A DNA stretch of 64,000 nucleotides from Virgibacillus_O xinjiangensis (GTDB lineage: Bacteria > Bacillota > Bacilli > Bacillales > Amphibacillaceae). The DNA is taken from the NCBI RefSeq assembly GCF_042643145.1, contig NZ_JBHRSA010000034.1, positions 1 to 64,000 on the forward strand, written 5' to 3'. The notes below the pieces were generated by a model. The model made no database searches, was not told the origin of the DNA, and saw only the letters and a list, made by a program, of their open reading frames with translations. This document shows, in pieces, positions 43,111 to 52,315 of the stretch. Both the position numbers and the translations under genes were made by a program. The number at the start of each line of letters is the position of its first letter. Within the stretch, counting starts at the first letter, position 1.

Positions 43111-43188
43111 TTGATAGCTGTTTCTGTAACTTGAATGTAATGAAATTTTTAAGTGAAATTTGGTGGTGAATAGTGGGGGGTTGTGGTA
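43111..43188 (+). promoter_or_regulatory. mraZ promoter region with MraZ-type operator repeats
   Basis: GTGA at 43153 and GTGG at 43163, 43173 and 43183 recur with an exact 10-base period. E. coli MraZ binds TGGGN repeats of the same period in front of its own operon. A TTGATA (43111-43116) and TGTAAT (43136-43141) pair lies just upstream with a long 19-base spacer. The repeats would lie just after the start of transcription. The operator role is inference. Confidence 0.65.
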
Positions 43189-43218
43189 ATATGGAAACAT
43201 GAAAGTGGGGCGGACTAT

Positions 43219-43650
43219 ATGTTCATGGGTGAGTTCCAGCATAATATTGATGCCAAAGGACGAATCATAGTACCTTCCAAGTTTAGAGAAGACCTGGGAG
43301 AGTCCTTTGTTGTTACCCGTGGACTTGACAAATGTTTGTTTGCCTACCCCATGGATGAATGGAAGACATTGGAAGAGAAATTGAAGAAACTCCCACTGAC
43401 CAAAAAGGATGCAAGGGCATTCACACGCTTTTTCTTTTCCGGAGCAGTTGAATGTGAAGTGGATAAACAGGGAAGGATAAACATTCCTCAACCATTAAGG
43501 TCCTATGCTTCATTGGAAAAAGAGTGTGTAGTCATCGGTGTTTCCAACAGAATTGAATTTTGGGCAAGTGAGAACTGGGATGACTATTTTGAGGAATCCG
43601 AAGAATCATTTGCAGAGATTGCAGAAAATCTCATGGATTTTGATATTTAA
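43219..43650 (+). CDS. mraZ: Transcriptional regulator MraZ
   Basis: A 143-aa protein of two AbrB-like half domains: MFMGEFQHNIDAKGRIIVPSKFRE and GAVECEVDKQGRINIPQPLR, each with the DxKGR motif. MraZ is a ring-shaped DNA-binding protein that represses the dcw operon. ATG at 43219 with AAGTGGGGCGGACTAT; the spacing favours it over the ATG at 43225. It lies 65 bases before rsmH. Confidence 0.93.
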   Translation: MFMGEFQHNIDAKGRIIVPSKFREDLGESFVVTRGLDKCLFAYPMDEWKTLEEKLKKLPLTKKDARAFTRFFFSGAVECEVDKQGRINIPQPLRSYASLEKECVVIGVSNRIEFWASENWDDYFEESEESFAEIAENLMDFDI

Positions 43651-43715
43651 AATGGTATACGCAGAGAAGTTTTAGAACTGCAGACAAAGGAAAATGGTCA
43701 GAAGCGGGTGTAAGA

Positions 43716-44696
43716 ATGTTTGAACATTATAGTGTATTAAGAGATGAAACAATTGAGGGATTGAACATGAGGCCGGACGGTACATACGTTGATTGTACAG
43801 TCGGTGGTGGGGGACACTCGGAACAGATTGCTTCCCATTTGGGTCCGTCCGGGCTCCTTATTGCATTTGACCAGGATTTGGATGCACTGGAAGCTGCGAA
43901 GGAAAGGTTGAAACCGTATCAAGACAGAGTCTTGTTCATTCATTCCAACTTTCGGGGTCTCCAGACCGAATTGGCAAAACATCAGATTGAACGTGTAGAT
44001 GGCATCTTGTTCGACCTGGGGGTATCTTCTCCACAGTTGGATAGAGGAGATCGAGGATTCAGCTATCAGCATGATGCTAAGCTTGATATGAGAATGGATC
44101 AGTCTGCTGAAAGGACTGCTCATGAAGTTGTCAACCATTGGCCATACAATGATTTGGTTGCTATTTTCTTTAAATATGGAGAAGAGAAATTCTCCAAACA
44201 AATTGCCAGAAAAATTGAAGAGCATAGAAAAACCAAAGAGATCGAAACGACTCATCAGCTAGTGGATATTATTAAATCCGGCATTCCTGCACCGGCCAGG
44301 AGGAAAGGCGGGCATCCGGCCAAGCGTATTTTCCAGGCCTTACGGATTGCGGTCAATGATGAATTGGAAGCTTTTAATGATGCACTTCATCAGGCGGCTG
44401 AAGTAGTGGATGTCAATGGCCGTATAGCTGTGATAACTTTCCACTCACTTGAAGACCGTCTATGTAAACAGGCCTTCAAAAAATGGAGTACTCCAAAAGA
44501 AACACCTAAAAATCTGCCGGTGCTTCCGAAGGATCATGAAGCCCCATTTGAATTAATAAATAGGAAGCCGATTGTTGCCGAAACTGGTGAGTTGGAGAAA
44601 AATAGGAGATCTAGGTCAGCTAAGCTGCGTATTGTGAAAAAAGTAAATAAATGGAGAGAAGAATTTACCTATGGGGAAGGGTGGAAAAAACGATGA
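43716..44696 (+). CDS. rsmH: 16S rRNA m4C1402 methyltransferase RsmH
   Basis: N4-methylates C1402 in the ribosomal P site. The 326-aa protein has HYSVLRDETIEGL, VDCTVGGGGHSEQI (SAM site), FDLGVSSPQLDRGDRGFSY, RIFQALRIAVNDEL and ITFHSLEDRLCK. ATG with GCGGGTGTAAGA. The stop overlaps the ftsL start by four bases (ATGA). Confidence 0.95.
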   Translation: MFEHYSVLRDETIEGLNMRPDGTYVDCTVGGGGHSEQIASHLGPSGLLIAFDQDLDALEAAKERLKPYQDRVLFIHSNFRGLQTELAKHQIERVDGILFDLGVSSPQLDRGDRGFSYQHDAKLDMRMDQSAERTAHEVVNHWPYNDLVAIFFKYGEEKFSKQIARKIEEHRKTKEIETTHQLVDIIKSGIPAPARRKGGHPAKRIFQALRIAVNDELEAFNDALHQAAEVVDVNGRIAVITFHSLEDRLCKQAFKKWSTPKETPKNLPVLPKDHEAPFELINRKPIVAETGELEKNRRSRSAKLRIVKKVNKWREEFTYGEGWKKR

Positions 44697-45067
44697 GTGC
44701 AAACCATGCGAGAAGCTGGCAGCAGATGGAACCACAACATACACCGGATCATAAACAAAAAGTGAATGTAAAGGTCCGTAAACAAGGGTGGGTCACGAAA
44801 GGTGAAAAAGTGCTATACTCCATGATGAGCGCCTGTCTGGTTGGGGCTGGTGTGTTTGTGGTGTCCTTTTCTTCCAGCACAGATACTTTGAACAGAGAGG
44901 TCCAGTCACTAGAGCAGACAGTTCAACAACAGAAGGCAGAGAATGAAAGTCTGGTGTTCGAGGTAAAAGAATTGAGCAGGCCGGAACGTATTACATCAAT
45001 CGCCAAAGAGAACGGATTGAAAGTACAGGATGCCCAGGTGAAACAAGCGGAGGGGTTTAGCAACTAA
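44693..45067 (+). CDS. ftsL: Cell division protein FtsL
   Basis: A 124-aa bitopic protein: basic cytoplasmic N-terminus of about 45 residues, one helix (VLYSMMSACLVGAGVFVVSF), then a leucine-zipper-like coiled coil (DTLNREVQSLEQTVQQQKAENESLVFEVKELS). FtsL joins DivIB and DivIC in the divisome. ATG at 44693 overlaps the rsmH stop, so translation is coupled. Confidence 0.9.
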   Translation: MSANHARSWQQMEPQHTPDHKQKVNVKVRKQGWVTKGEKVLYSMMSACLVGAGVFVVSFSSSTDTLNREVQSLEQTVQQQKAENESLVFEVKELSRPERITSIAKENGLKVQDAQVKQAEGFSN

Positions 45068-45084
45068 GTGAGGAGAACAACGAG

Positions 45085-47304
45085 ATGAGGAAGAATAAGA
45101 AAACCAATTTAATGGCAGGTATTCTGATGATCCTGTTCATTGGGGTTTTCCTTGTCCTGACAGGCCGATTCCTGTATATACAAGCTTCCGGGGAAGTCGA
45201 TGATGTTTCTTTGGAAGAATGGGCGGAAGAAAAACGAACCTCGAGTTATACTCTTCGGGCTGAAAGAGGGAAGATTTACGATCAGAATGGAATGACATTG
45301 GCCTATGATCGACCTGCGTTTTCCCTCTATGCAGTGGTGGACGAGGCCCATTCCGAAAACTCGACGGAGCCATTGCACGTGACTGACCCGGAGCATACAG
45401 CCCGGACGTTGGCCCCCATCTTGGAGGTAGAAGAGAGCTATATCCTTGAACAACTCCAGCAAGGAATACAGAATAACCGTTTTCAGGTGGAATTCGGCAA
45501 CGCAGGCAAGGAAATGTCCCAGCAGGAAAAAGAGGAAATAGAGGCGCTGGACTTGCCCGGAATATACTTTGATGAGGGATCTACCCGTTATTATCCAAAT
45601 GGATTGTTCGCCTCTCATATCATTGGATTTGCGAGAGAGAATGAAGTGAAAACAGAAAATGGATACAGACAGGAAATACAAGGTATTGCCGGGATGGAAA
45701 AGGAAATGGACGAGTTGTTAGCCGGTGAGGATGGTTTTATTTCCTATAAGCGTGATCGGTATAATACCAAACTTCTCGATCCTGATGAAATCATACAGGA
45801 ACCAGAGGATGGTAATGACGTTTATTTGACGATTGACCAGAAGATACAGACATTGTTGGAAGATACGCTTTCTGAAGTGGAGGAAGAATATGATCCAGAA
45901 CGGATGACAGCGGTGGTAATGGATGCTGATACAGGGGAAATTGTTGCTATGAGTTCCCGTCCCAGCTATAATCCCAACAACCCTTCCGATGTGGAGAATT
46001 GGTATAATGACGCTGTTTCAACCCCTATTGAGCCAGGTTCCACTGTGAAAATGTTTACATGGGCAGCGGCCATTGAAGAGGGAGTCTACAATGGCAATGA
46101 GCAGTTTCAATCTGGTAGTTACCGGCCGAACGAACGCATCGCACCGATTCATGACCATAATAATGGTGAGGGTTGGGGAGCCATTTCCTACAATGAAGGT
46201 TTCAGGCGATCTTCCAATGTAGCTGCAGCAAAGCTGCTTTGGGAGAAAGTAGGTGCAGATACCTATCTGGAATATCTGAAAGCTTTTCATTTAGACAGAG
46301 AAACTGGAATTGACCTTCCTAACGAAGAGATTGGACAGATCTTATACAACTGGCCTTTGGAAAAAATCACCACTTCGTTTGGTCAAGGCTCGACGATGAC
46401 ACCTATACAGCTGATGAAGGCGGCAACAGCCATTGCAAATGATGGGAAGTTGCTTCAGCCATATGTGATTAAGCGTATAGTAGATCCTTCTAATGGAGAA
46501 GTTGTCGAGGAAAAGGAACCGAATGTCGTAGGAAACCCGATTTCCAAAGATACGGCAGCACAGGTAAGGAAGTTGTTGGCTGATGCAGTAAATGGAGAGG
46601 ATGCTACTGGCAGTAAAAATCAGCTCGACGATTATGTCGTCGGAGGTAAAACTGGCACTGCCCAAATGCCCGGGCCAGACGGCAAATATTTGACTGGCAG
46701 GGAGAATCACATTTTCTCTTTCTTCGGGATGGCTCCGATAGATGATCCGCAATTAATGATGTATGTTGCTGTTCAACAGCCCGAGTTAGAGCCGACCCAG
46801 TCTGGATCTGATCCGGTCTCCTTCATATTCACTAATGTAATGGAAAATAGCCTCCATTATTTGAATATCGACCCGGATGCTTCAGATGCACATGAGGTTC
46901 ATCAGAGTGAACTCCCACAAGTTATAGGTGAAGATGCCGATGAGGCAAAACGGAGGATGGAAGAAGCCGGATTGAAAGCAGAAATCATCGGTTCTGGTAA
47001 AGTGGTAGATAGCAGTGTGGAAGAAGGCAGTAAGGTTCTTCCGAACGATAGAGTGCTATTAGTCACGGATCAACCTGTCATGCCCGATATTAGCGGCTGG
47101 TCATTACGTGAAGTAAGGCGCTTTGCAGGTTTATTGGAGCTGCAAGTGGAGACATTTGGAAACGGCTATGTGGATGTACAGCATATCGAACCGGGTACAC
47201 CGTTGAACAAGGGTGACTACTTGGGTGTAGAACTTTCACCGCCGGGAGCTGAAGAAACCGGAACTGAGGATAGCGACAGTGAGGAACAGTCGGATATGGA
47301 ATAG
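45085..47304 (+). CDS. pbpB: Penicillin-binding protein 2B (septal transpeptidase)
   Basis: The class B PBP that cross-links septal peptidoglycan with FtsW. The 739-aa protein has an N-terminal anchor (about 10-30), the dimerisation domain with RGKIYDQNG, and the transpeptidase domain with STVK (Ser319, Lys322), SSN and KTGT. Two PASTA repeats follow (about 610-675 and 676-725), then an acidic tail. RBS GTGAGGAGAACAACGAG. It is followed by spoVD, its sporulation paralogue. Confidence 0.93.
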   Translation: MRKNKKTNLMAGILMILFIGVFLVLTGRFLYIQASGEVDDVSLEEWAEEKRTSSYTLRAERGKIYDQNGMTLAYDRPAFSLYAVVDEAHSENSTEPLHVTDPEHTARTLAPILEVEESYILEQLQQGIQNNRFQVEFGNAGKEMSQQEKEEIEALDLPGIYFDEGSTRYYPNGLFASHIIGFARENEVKTENGYRQEIQGIAGMEKEMDELLAGEDGFISYKRDRYNTKLLDPDEIIQEPEDGNDVYLTIDQKIQTLLEDTLSEVEEEYDPERMTAVVMDADTGEIVAMSSRPSYNPNNPSDVENWYNDAVSTPIEPGSTVKMFTWAAAIEEGVYNGNEQFQSGSYRPNERIAPIHDHNNGEGWGAISYNEGFRRSSNVAAAKLLWEKVGADTYLEYLKAFHLDRETGIDLPNEEIGQILYNWPLEKITTSFGQGSTMTPIQLMKAATAIANDGKLLQPYVIKRIVDPSNGEVVEEKEPNVVGNPISKDTAAQVRKLLADAVNGEDATGSKNQLDDYVVGGKTGTAQMPGPDGKYLTGRENHIFSFFGMAPIDDPQLMMYVAVQQPELEPTQSGSDPVSFIFTNVMENSLHYLNIDPDASDAHEVHQSELPQVIGEDADEAKRRMEEAGLKAEIIGSGKVVDSSVEEGSKVLPNDRVLLVTDQPVMPDISGWSLREVRRFAGLLELQVETFGNGYVDVQHIEPGTPLNKGDYLGVELSPPGAEETGTEDSDSEEQSDME

Positions 47305-47390
47305 AGTTGACAGACAGAGAAACAGTGTTCTATTACGTTTTTGCCTTACATATAGTGGATACAAGCATACCTGAAAAAAGGGGATGAACC

Positions 47391-49334
47391 ATGAAACGTG
47401 TATCTACTGTAACGGTTAAAAAACGAATAGTAGCTGTTTTTCTTTTTGGCATTTTGATTTTTTCCATCATTGATATACGACTTGGCTATGTTCAATTCGT
47501 ACTTGGTGATGAGTTGATGTCCAGAGCTGACAATTTATGGACAAGGGATATTGTATTTGAGCCGGAGCGTGGGAATATATTGGATACGAACGGGGAAGTG
47601 CTTGCAGAGAACGTTACAGCACCATCTATTGTCGCAGTACCAAGACAGATCAAGGATCCTGAAGAAACAGCACGGAAGCTAGCAGAAGTACTGGACATGC
47701 CTAAGCAAAAGGTGTTGGAAACATTGACAAAAAATGCCTCCAGTGTCAACCTGCGACCAGAGGGAATCAAAATCTCCGAAGAGCAGGAAGAACTGGTTCG
47801 GGCGTTGAACTTGGATGGAATTTACCTTGCGAAGGATTCCAAGCGCTATTATCCCTTTGGTGACTATCTATCCCATGTACTTGGGTTCACTGGTATCGAT
47901 AACCAAGGGCTCATGGGTCTTGAACTGCATTACGACGAAAGGCTTGGCGGGGAAGAAGGAAGCCTGTCCTTTTATTCGGATGCGAAGGGGAAAAGGCTGG
48001 ATAGTCTTGCTGATGTCTATTCTCCCCCGAAAGATGGGCTCAACTTGAAGACGACAATTGATTCAAAAGTGCAGACAATATTAGAGAGAGAATTAGACCT
48101 GGTCGATTCCAGATATAACCCAGATGGAGCATTGGCGGTTGCAGTCGACCCCGATACAGGTGGGGTACTGGGCATGTCATCCAGGCCGAATTTCGATCCG
48201 GAGAATTACCAAGAAGTGGATGCTGATGTATTTGACCGTAATCTGCCAATCTGGAGTACATACGAGCCTGGGTCAACATTTAAAATTATTACGCTTGCTT
48301 CTGCTCTGGAGGAAAATCTGGTGGATTTGGAAGAAGATCATTACCATGATGATGGCCACATTGAAGTGGAAGGTGCCAACCTGCACTGTTGGAAAAGTGG
48401 GGGGCATGGGGAACAATCATTTTTGGAAGTGGTACAGAATTCCTGTAACCCCGGGTTCGTCAATTTGGGTCAAAAGCTTGGTGAACAGCGTTTGTTCAGC
48501 TACATCAAAGATTTTGGTTTCGGCAGGAAAACGGGGATCGATTTACGTGGGGAAGGAAACGGAATATTATTCAAGCCGGAAAACGTCGGGCCGGTAGAAT
48601 TGGCCACGACAGCTTTTGGTCAAGGGGTTTCAGTGACACCAATCCAGCAGGTAATGGCGGTATCTGCTGCAGTTAATGGGGGATACCTCTATGAACCGCA
48701 TATTGCAGCAGAATGGGAGGACCCGATTACCGGTGATACGGTGGAAGAATATGAACCGAAACTGAAGGATCGTGTGATATCTGAATCTACGTCCAAAGAG
48801 GTCAGGCATGCATTGGAAAGTGTTGTGGCACAAGGTACAGGCCGTCCTGCATATGTTGAAGGGTACAGAGTAGGCGGAAAAACAGGGACCGCCCAGAAGG
48901 TGGGGCCTGACGGCAGGTACATGGAGAATAATTATATTGTTTCTTTCATTGGCTTTGCACCAGCTGACGACCCCGAAATTGTCGTATATCTCGCAGTGGA
49001 TAATCCAAAGAATACTGTCCAATTCGGTGGTGTAGTTGCGGCCCCTGTGGTAGGTACTATTATTGAAGACAGTTTACGGGCTCTGGAAGTGGAACCGCGC
49101 ACGGGAGGGATGGAGAAGGAATACCAGTGGCCAGAACAGCCAAAAGTGGAAGTGCCTGACTTGATTGGACTTTCTAAAAAAGAATTATCGGAAATGATGA
49201 TCAATCTCTCTGTCGAAGCCAACGGAAACGGCGATATCATCATGGATCAGGAACCAAGGCCAGGGACAAAACTGGATGAGGGGTCAAAAGTCAGAATATA
49301 TTTATCCGACGAAAATGATCGAGATGCAAGGTGA
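47391..49334 (+). CDS. spoVD: SpoVD, sporulation-specific PBP for cortex synthesis
   Basis: A 647-aa class B PBP paralogous to PbpB but with a single C-terminal PASTA domain, as in SpoVD. Active-site motifs are STFK (Ser295), SCN (351-353) and KTGT. Cys333 and Cys352 are 19 residues apart, as are the two cysteines of B. subtilis SpoVD whose disulfide is reduced by StoA. It works with SpoVE in the mother cell on spore cortex. RBS AAAAAGGGGATGAACC. Confidence 0.93.
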   Translation: MKRVSTVTVKKRIVAVFLFGILIFSIIDIRLGYVQFVLGDELMSRADNLWTRDIVFEPERGNILDTNGEVLAENVTAPSIVAVPRQIKDPEETARKLAEVLDMPKQKVLETLTKNASSVNLRPEGIKISEEQEELVRALNLDGIYLAKDSKRYYPFGDYLSHVLGFTGIDNQGLMGLELHYDERLGGEEGSLSFYSDAKGKRLDSLADVYSPPKDGLNLKTTIDSKVQTILERELDLVDSRYNPDGALAVAVDPDTGGVLGMSSRPNFDPENYQEVDADVFDRNLPIWSTYEPGSTFKIITLASALEENLVDLEEDHYHDDGHIEVEGANLHCWKSGGHGEQSFLEVVQNSCNPGFVNLGQKLGEQRLFSYIKDFGFGRKTGIDLRGEGNGILFKPENVGPVELATTAFGQGVSVTPIQQVMAVSAAVNGGYLYEPHIAAEWEDPITGDTVEEYEPKLKDRVISESTSKEVRHALESVVAQGTGRPAYVEGYRVGGKTGTAQKVGPDGRYMENNYIVSFIGFAPADDPEIVVYLAVDNPKNTVQFGGVVAAPVVGTIIEDSLRALEVEPRTGGMEKEYQWPEQPKVEVPDLIGLSKKELSEMMINLSVEANGNGDIIMDQEPRPGTKLDEGSKVRIYLSDENDRDAR

Positions 49335-49448
49335 ATTTTGCTATAATATATAAATTGGCAATACGAAGCCTGATTGGCTTCTGGTTTCTGGAAAGTGATG
49401 TTATAAGGAATTTAAGGCAGGGTATTAATAAGAATAGGATGGTTCTAC

Positions 49449-50918
49449 ATGAAATTGACAGAACTGCTTTTAGGCATACCGTTCTATGAAACTGCATCTT
49501 CCATTGAAAACATCGCGGTTCATTCTATAGAAGTAGACTCTAGAAACGTTAAACCGGGAAGTTTATTTGTTTGTATTGAAGGTACGAAGGCGGATGGACA
49601 TGAGTATGCAGGGGAAGCTTCTCATAATGGGGCCACAGCTATCATCTCTGAGAGACCCTTGAACCTTGCAACACCGACTATTGTTGTCCCTGATACCATC
49701 AGAGCGTTGGCAATGTTGGCTGTCCGCTTCTATGATCACCCAACTGGCAATATCCCCCTTATTGGAGTGACAGGAACCAATGGGAAAACAACGGTCACTT
49801 ATCTATTGGAATCCATCTTTGGCCAATGGCAAAAGAAAACAGCCCTTGTCGGAACCATTCAAATGAAGGTGGGGGATAGCACATTCCCAGTACCGAACAC
49901 TACACCTGATGCTCTGTTTCTCCAGCGTGCTTTTCACCAAATGGCAAGTGATGGAGTGGATCAGGCAATCATGGAAGTCTCCTCCCATGCCCTTGATATG
50001 GGGAGGATCTACGGTTGTGATTATGATGTAGCAGTTTTTACCAACCTGACACAGGATCACCTGGATTATCATCAGAACGTGGAAGATTATTTATGGGCAA
50101 AAAGCCTTCTCTTTTCTCAATTAGGAAACACATACGACTTGAAAAAACCAAAATTTGCAGTGTTAAACGTGGATGATGATAACTTTAAAAAACTCTCCAA
50201 GAGTACTGCTCATCATGTAGTGACATACGGGCTGCACAAAGAGGCCCAAGTAACTGCAAAAAATGTCAAGGTCACCGCTGAGGGAACCTACTTTCAATTA
50301 TCGGCACCGTCAGGTACGATATCAATTAATAGCAGACTGATAGGGATGTTCAATGTATATAATATGCTGGCTGCATCTACTGCCGCTATTGTGTCGGGTG
50401 TCCCACTCACCGTCATCAAAGAAGGACTAGAAAAGATAACTGGGGTCAGCGGGAGGTTTGAGCCTGTTTACGCGGGTCAGAACTATTCGGTCATCGTTGA
50501 TTATGCACATACCCCAGATTCACTTGAAAATGTCCTTCAAGCCATCAGTGGTTTTGCCAGAAGAAAAGTATTTGTAGTTGTCGGCTGTGGCGGTGATCGG
50601 GACCGCACCAAACGCCCTTTAATGGCCAGGACTGCATTGAATTTCGCAGATTATGCAATTTTTACATCAGATAACCCACGTACAGAGCGTCCATCTTCTA
50701 TTCTGGCCGATATGACTGAGGGATTGACAGAGACGAACTTTGAAGTGGTTGAAGACCGACGAGCGGCTATTGAGAAGGCTGTGTCCTTTGCTGATGAAGA
50801 TGATATTGTCTTGATTGCAGGAAAAGGACATGAAACTTATCAGCAGGTAGGATATGAAACATTCAATTTTGACGACCGGAAAGTTGCAAGAGATGCGATA
50901 TTGGCTAAGGAGAAATGA
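49449..50918 (+). CDS. murE: UDP-MurNAc-tripeptide ligase MurE (meso-diaminopimelate)
   Basis: Adds the third peptide residue to UDP-MurNAc-L-Ala-D-Glu. The 489-aa protein has the ATP loop GVTGTNGKTTV, the carbamoylated-lysine region, and SDNPRTERP: the DNPR motif indicates meso-diaminopimelate as substrate and so an A1-gamma type wall. The ATG at 49449 is preceded only by ATAGGATGGTTCTAC. The stop overlaps an ATG of murF. Confidence 0.95.
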   Translation: MKLTELLLGIPFYETASSIENIAVHSIEVDSRNVKPGSLFVCIEGTKADGHEYAGEASHNGATAIISERPLNLATPTIVVPDTIRALAMLAVRFYDHPTGNIPLIGVTGTNGKTTVTYLLESIFGQWQKKTALVGTIQMKVGDSTFPVPNTTPDALFLQRAFHQMASDGVDQAIMEVSSHALDMGRIYGCDYDVAVFTNLTQDHLDYHQNVEDYLWAKSLLFSQLGNTYDLKKPKFAVLNVDDDNFKKLSKSTAHHVVTYGLHKEAQVTAKNVKVTAEGTYFQLSAPSGTISINSRLIGMFNVYNMLAASTAAIVSGVPLTVIKEGLEKITGVSGRFEPVYAGQNYSVIVDYAHTPDSLENVLQAISGFARRKVFVVVGCGGDRDRTKRPLMARTALNFADYAIFTSDNPRTERPSSILADMTEGLTETNFEVVEDRRAAIEKAVSFADEDDIVLIAGKGHETYQQVGYETFNFDDRKVARDAILAKEK

Positions 50919-50920
50919 AA

Positions 50921-52279
50921 ATGACATTTACAATCGAATGGATCTCCCATATTTTCGAGAAGTTTGACGGGGAAGTAAAAAACGTAAAAATCAATGAAAT
51001 AATGACAGATAGCAGAAAAGTAACAAAGGATGCTTTGTTTGTGCCAATAAAAGGCGAAAATTTTGATGCACATGATTTCTTGATGCAGGCTGTTGAAAAT
51101 GGAGCGGCTGCCACGCTGTGGAACCGGAAGAAGAACCTGCCGGAAGATCTGCCGGCAGGCTTTCCGGTTTTTTATGTGGAGGATACTACCGTTGCCCTCC
51201 AGACCTTGGCACAGACATACCGTGAGGAAGTTGACCCTGTTGTCATTGGTGTTACAGGATCCAACGGAAAGACAACAACCAAGGACCTTATTGCTTCGGT
51301 GATGAAGACTTCCTATCGTACGCATTATACAGACGGCAATTACAACAACCATATCGGACTGCCCTTGACCATACTATCCATGCCTTCAGATACAGAGGCT
51401 TTGGTACTGGAGATGGGGATGAGTGCCTTTGGGGAAATCGACCTGCTGTCCAGGTTATCCAAACCTGATTATGCCGTTATAACGAACATAGGTGAATCGC
51501 ATATCGAATATCTGGGGTCCCGGGCAGGAATTGCCAGAGCGAAGTTGGAGATTACCAGTGGACTTAATGAAGAGGGTCTGCTGCTTATTGATGGCGATGA
51601 AGAACTACTTAATGATGCAAACAGACGAAAAGGCACCATTGCCTGTGGATTTGGAAGAGACAATGATGAAGTGATCAGCAATGTGGATATAGGGACGCAA
51701 TACACAACGTTCAAACTTGGTGATATGGAATACAAGGTTCCATTGCTTGGGAAACATCATGCATTGAATGCAGCCTTTGCAGTGATACTTGGGAGAGAGC
51801 TTGGTATACCGATAGAAAAACGAAAAAAGGGATTAAGCTCTTTGAATCGCACAGGCATGCGTTTTGAAATGCTTCAGGGAAAAAAAGGTGCTTATATTAT
51901 CAATGACGCATATAATGCATCTCCAACATCCATGAAGGCAGCTATTGAAGTGGTCAAGCAATTGCAAGGTTACCAGGAAAGGGTGCTTGTACTGGGTGAT
52001 GTGCTTGAACTGGGAGAAGATTCTGCTGAATATCACCGGTCTGTTGCAGAAGTCATAGAGGAACCGATTACTGCAGTCCTTACCTTTGGAAATGAAGCAG
52101 AATACATAGCAGAGGCGGTCAAACAACAGCACTCAGATATATTCTGTCAGCATTACTCTGACAGAAAGAAACTGTCGGAAGACTTACCTTCTTACCTTCA
52201 AAAGGATGCTTTATTACTATTCAAGGCTTCAAGAGGGTTGAAATTCGAGACATTTATAGAAAGTTTAATCCAATCATAA
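50921..52279 (+). CDS. murF: UDP-MurNAc-tripeptide D-Ala-D-Ala ligase MurF
   Basis: Adds D-Ala-D-Ala to complete the pentapeptide precursor. The 452-aa protein has the MurF-type start with MTDSRKV, GVTGSNGKTTTKDLIA, YNNHIGLPLTIL (a MurF hallmark), EMGMSAFGEIDLLS, NDAYNASPTSMKAAI and VLGDVLELGE. ATG at 50921 with AAGGAGAAATGAAA; the overlapping ATG at 50915 is too close to the site. In B. subtilis murF is not in this cluster; here it lies between murE and mraY, as in E. coli and clostridia. Confidence 0.94.
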   Translation: MTFTIEWISHIFEKFDGEVKNVKINEIMTDSRKVTKDALFVPIKGENFDAHDFLMQAVENGAAATLWNRKKNLPEDLPAGFPVFYVEDTTVALQTLAQTYREEVDPVVIGVTGSNGKTTTKDLIASVMKTSYRTHYTDGNYNNHIGLPLTILSMPSDTEALVLEMGMSAFGEIDLLSRLSKPDYAVITNIGESHIEYLGSRAGIARAKLEITSGLNEEGLLLIDGDEELLNDANRRKGTIACGFGRDNDEVISNVDIGTQYTTFKLGDMEYKVPLLGKHHALNAAFAVILGRELGIPIEKRKKGLSSLNRTGMRFEMLQGKKGAYIINDAYNASPTSMKAAIEVVKQLQGYQERVLVLGDVLELGEDSAEYHRSVAEVIEEPITAVLTFGNEAEYIAEAVKQQHSDIFCQHYSDRKKLSEDLPSYLQKDALLLFKASRGLKFETFIESLIQS

Positions 52280-52315
52280 ACTAGATGGACGGTAAAGTCT
52301 GAGGAGGAAATTATT

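Noticed and set aside
47305..47390. Sigma-E promoter for spoVD
   Set aside because: ATATA- and CATAC-like words occur, but no pair has the proper spacing, so I do not claim it.
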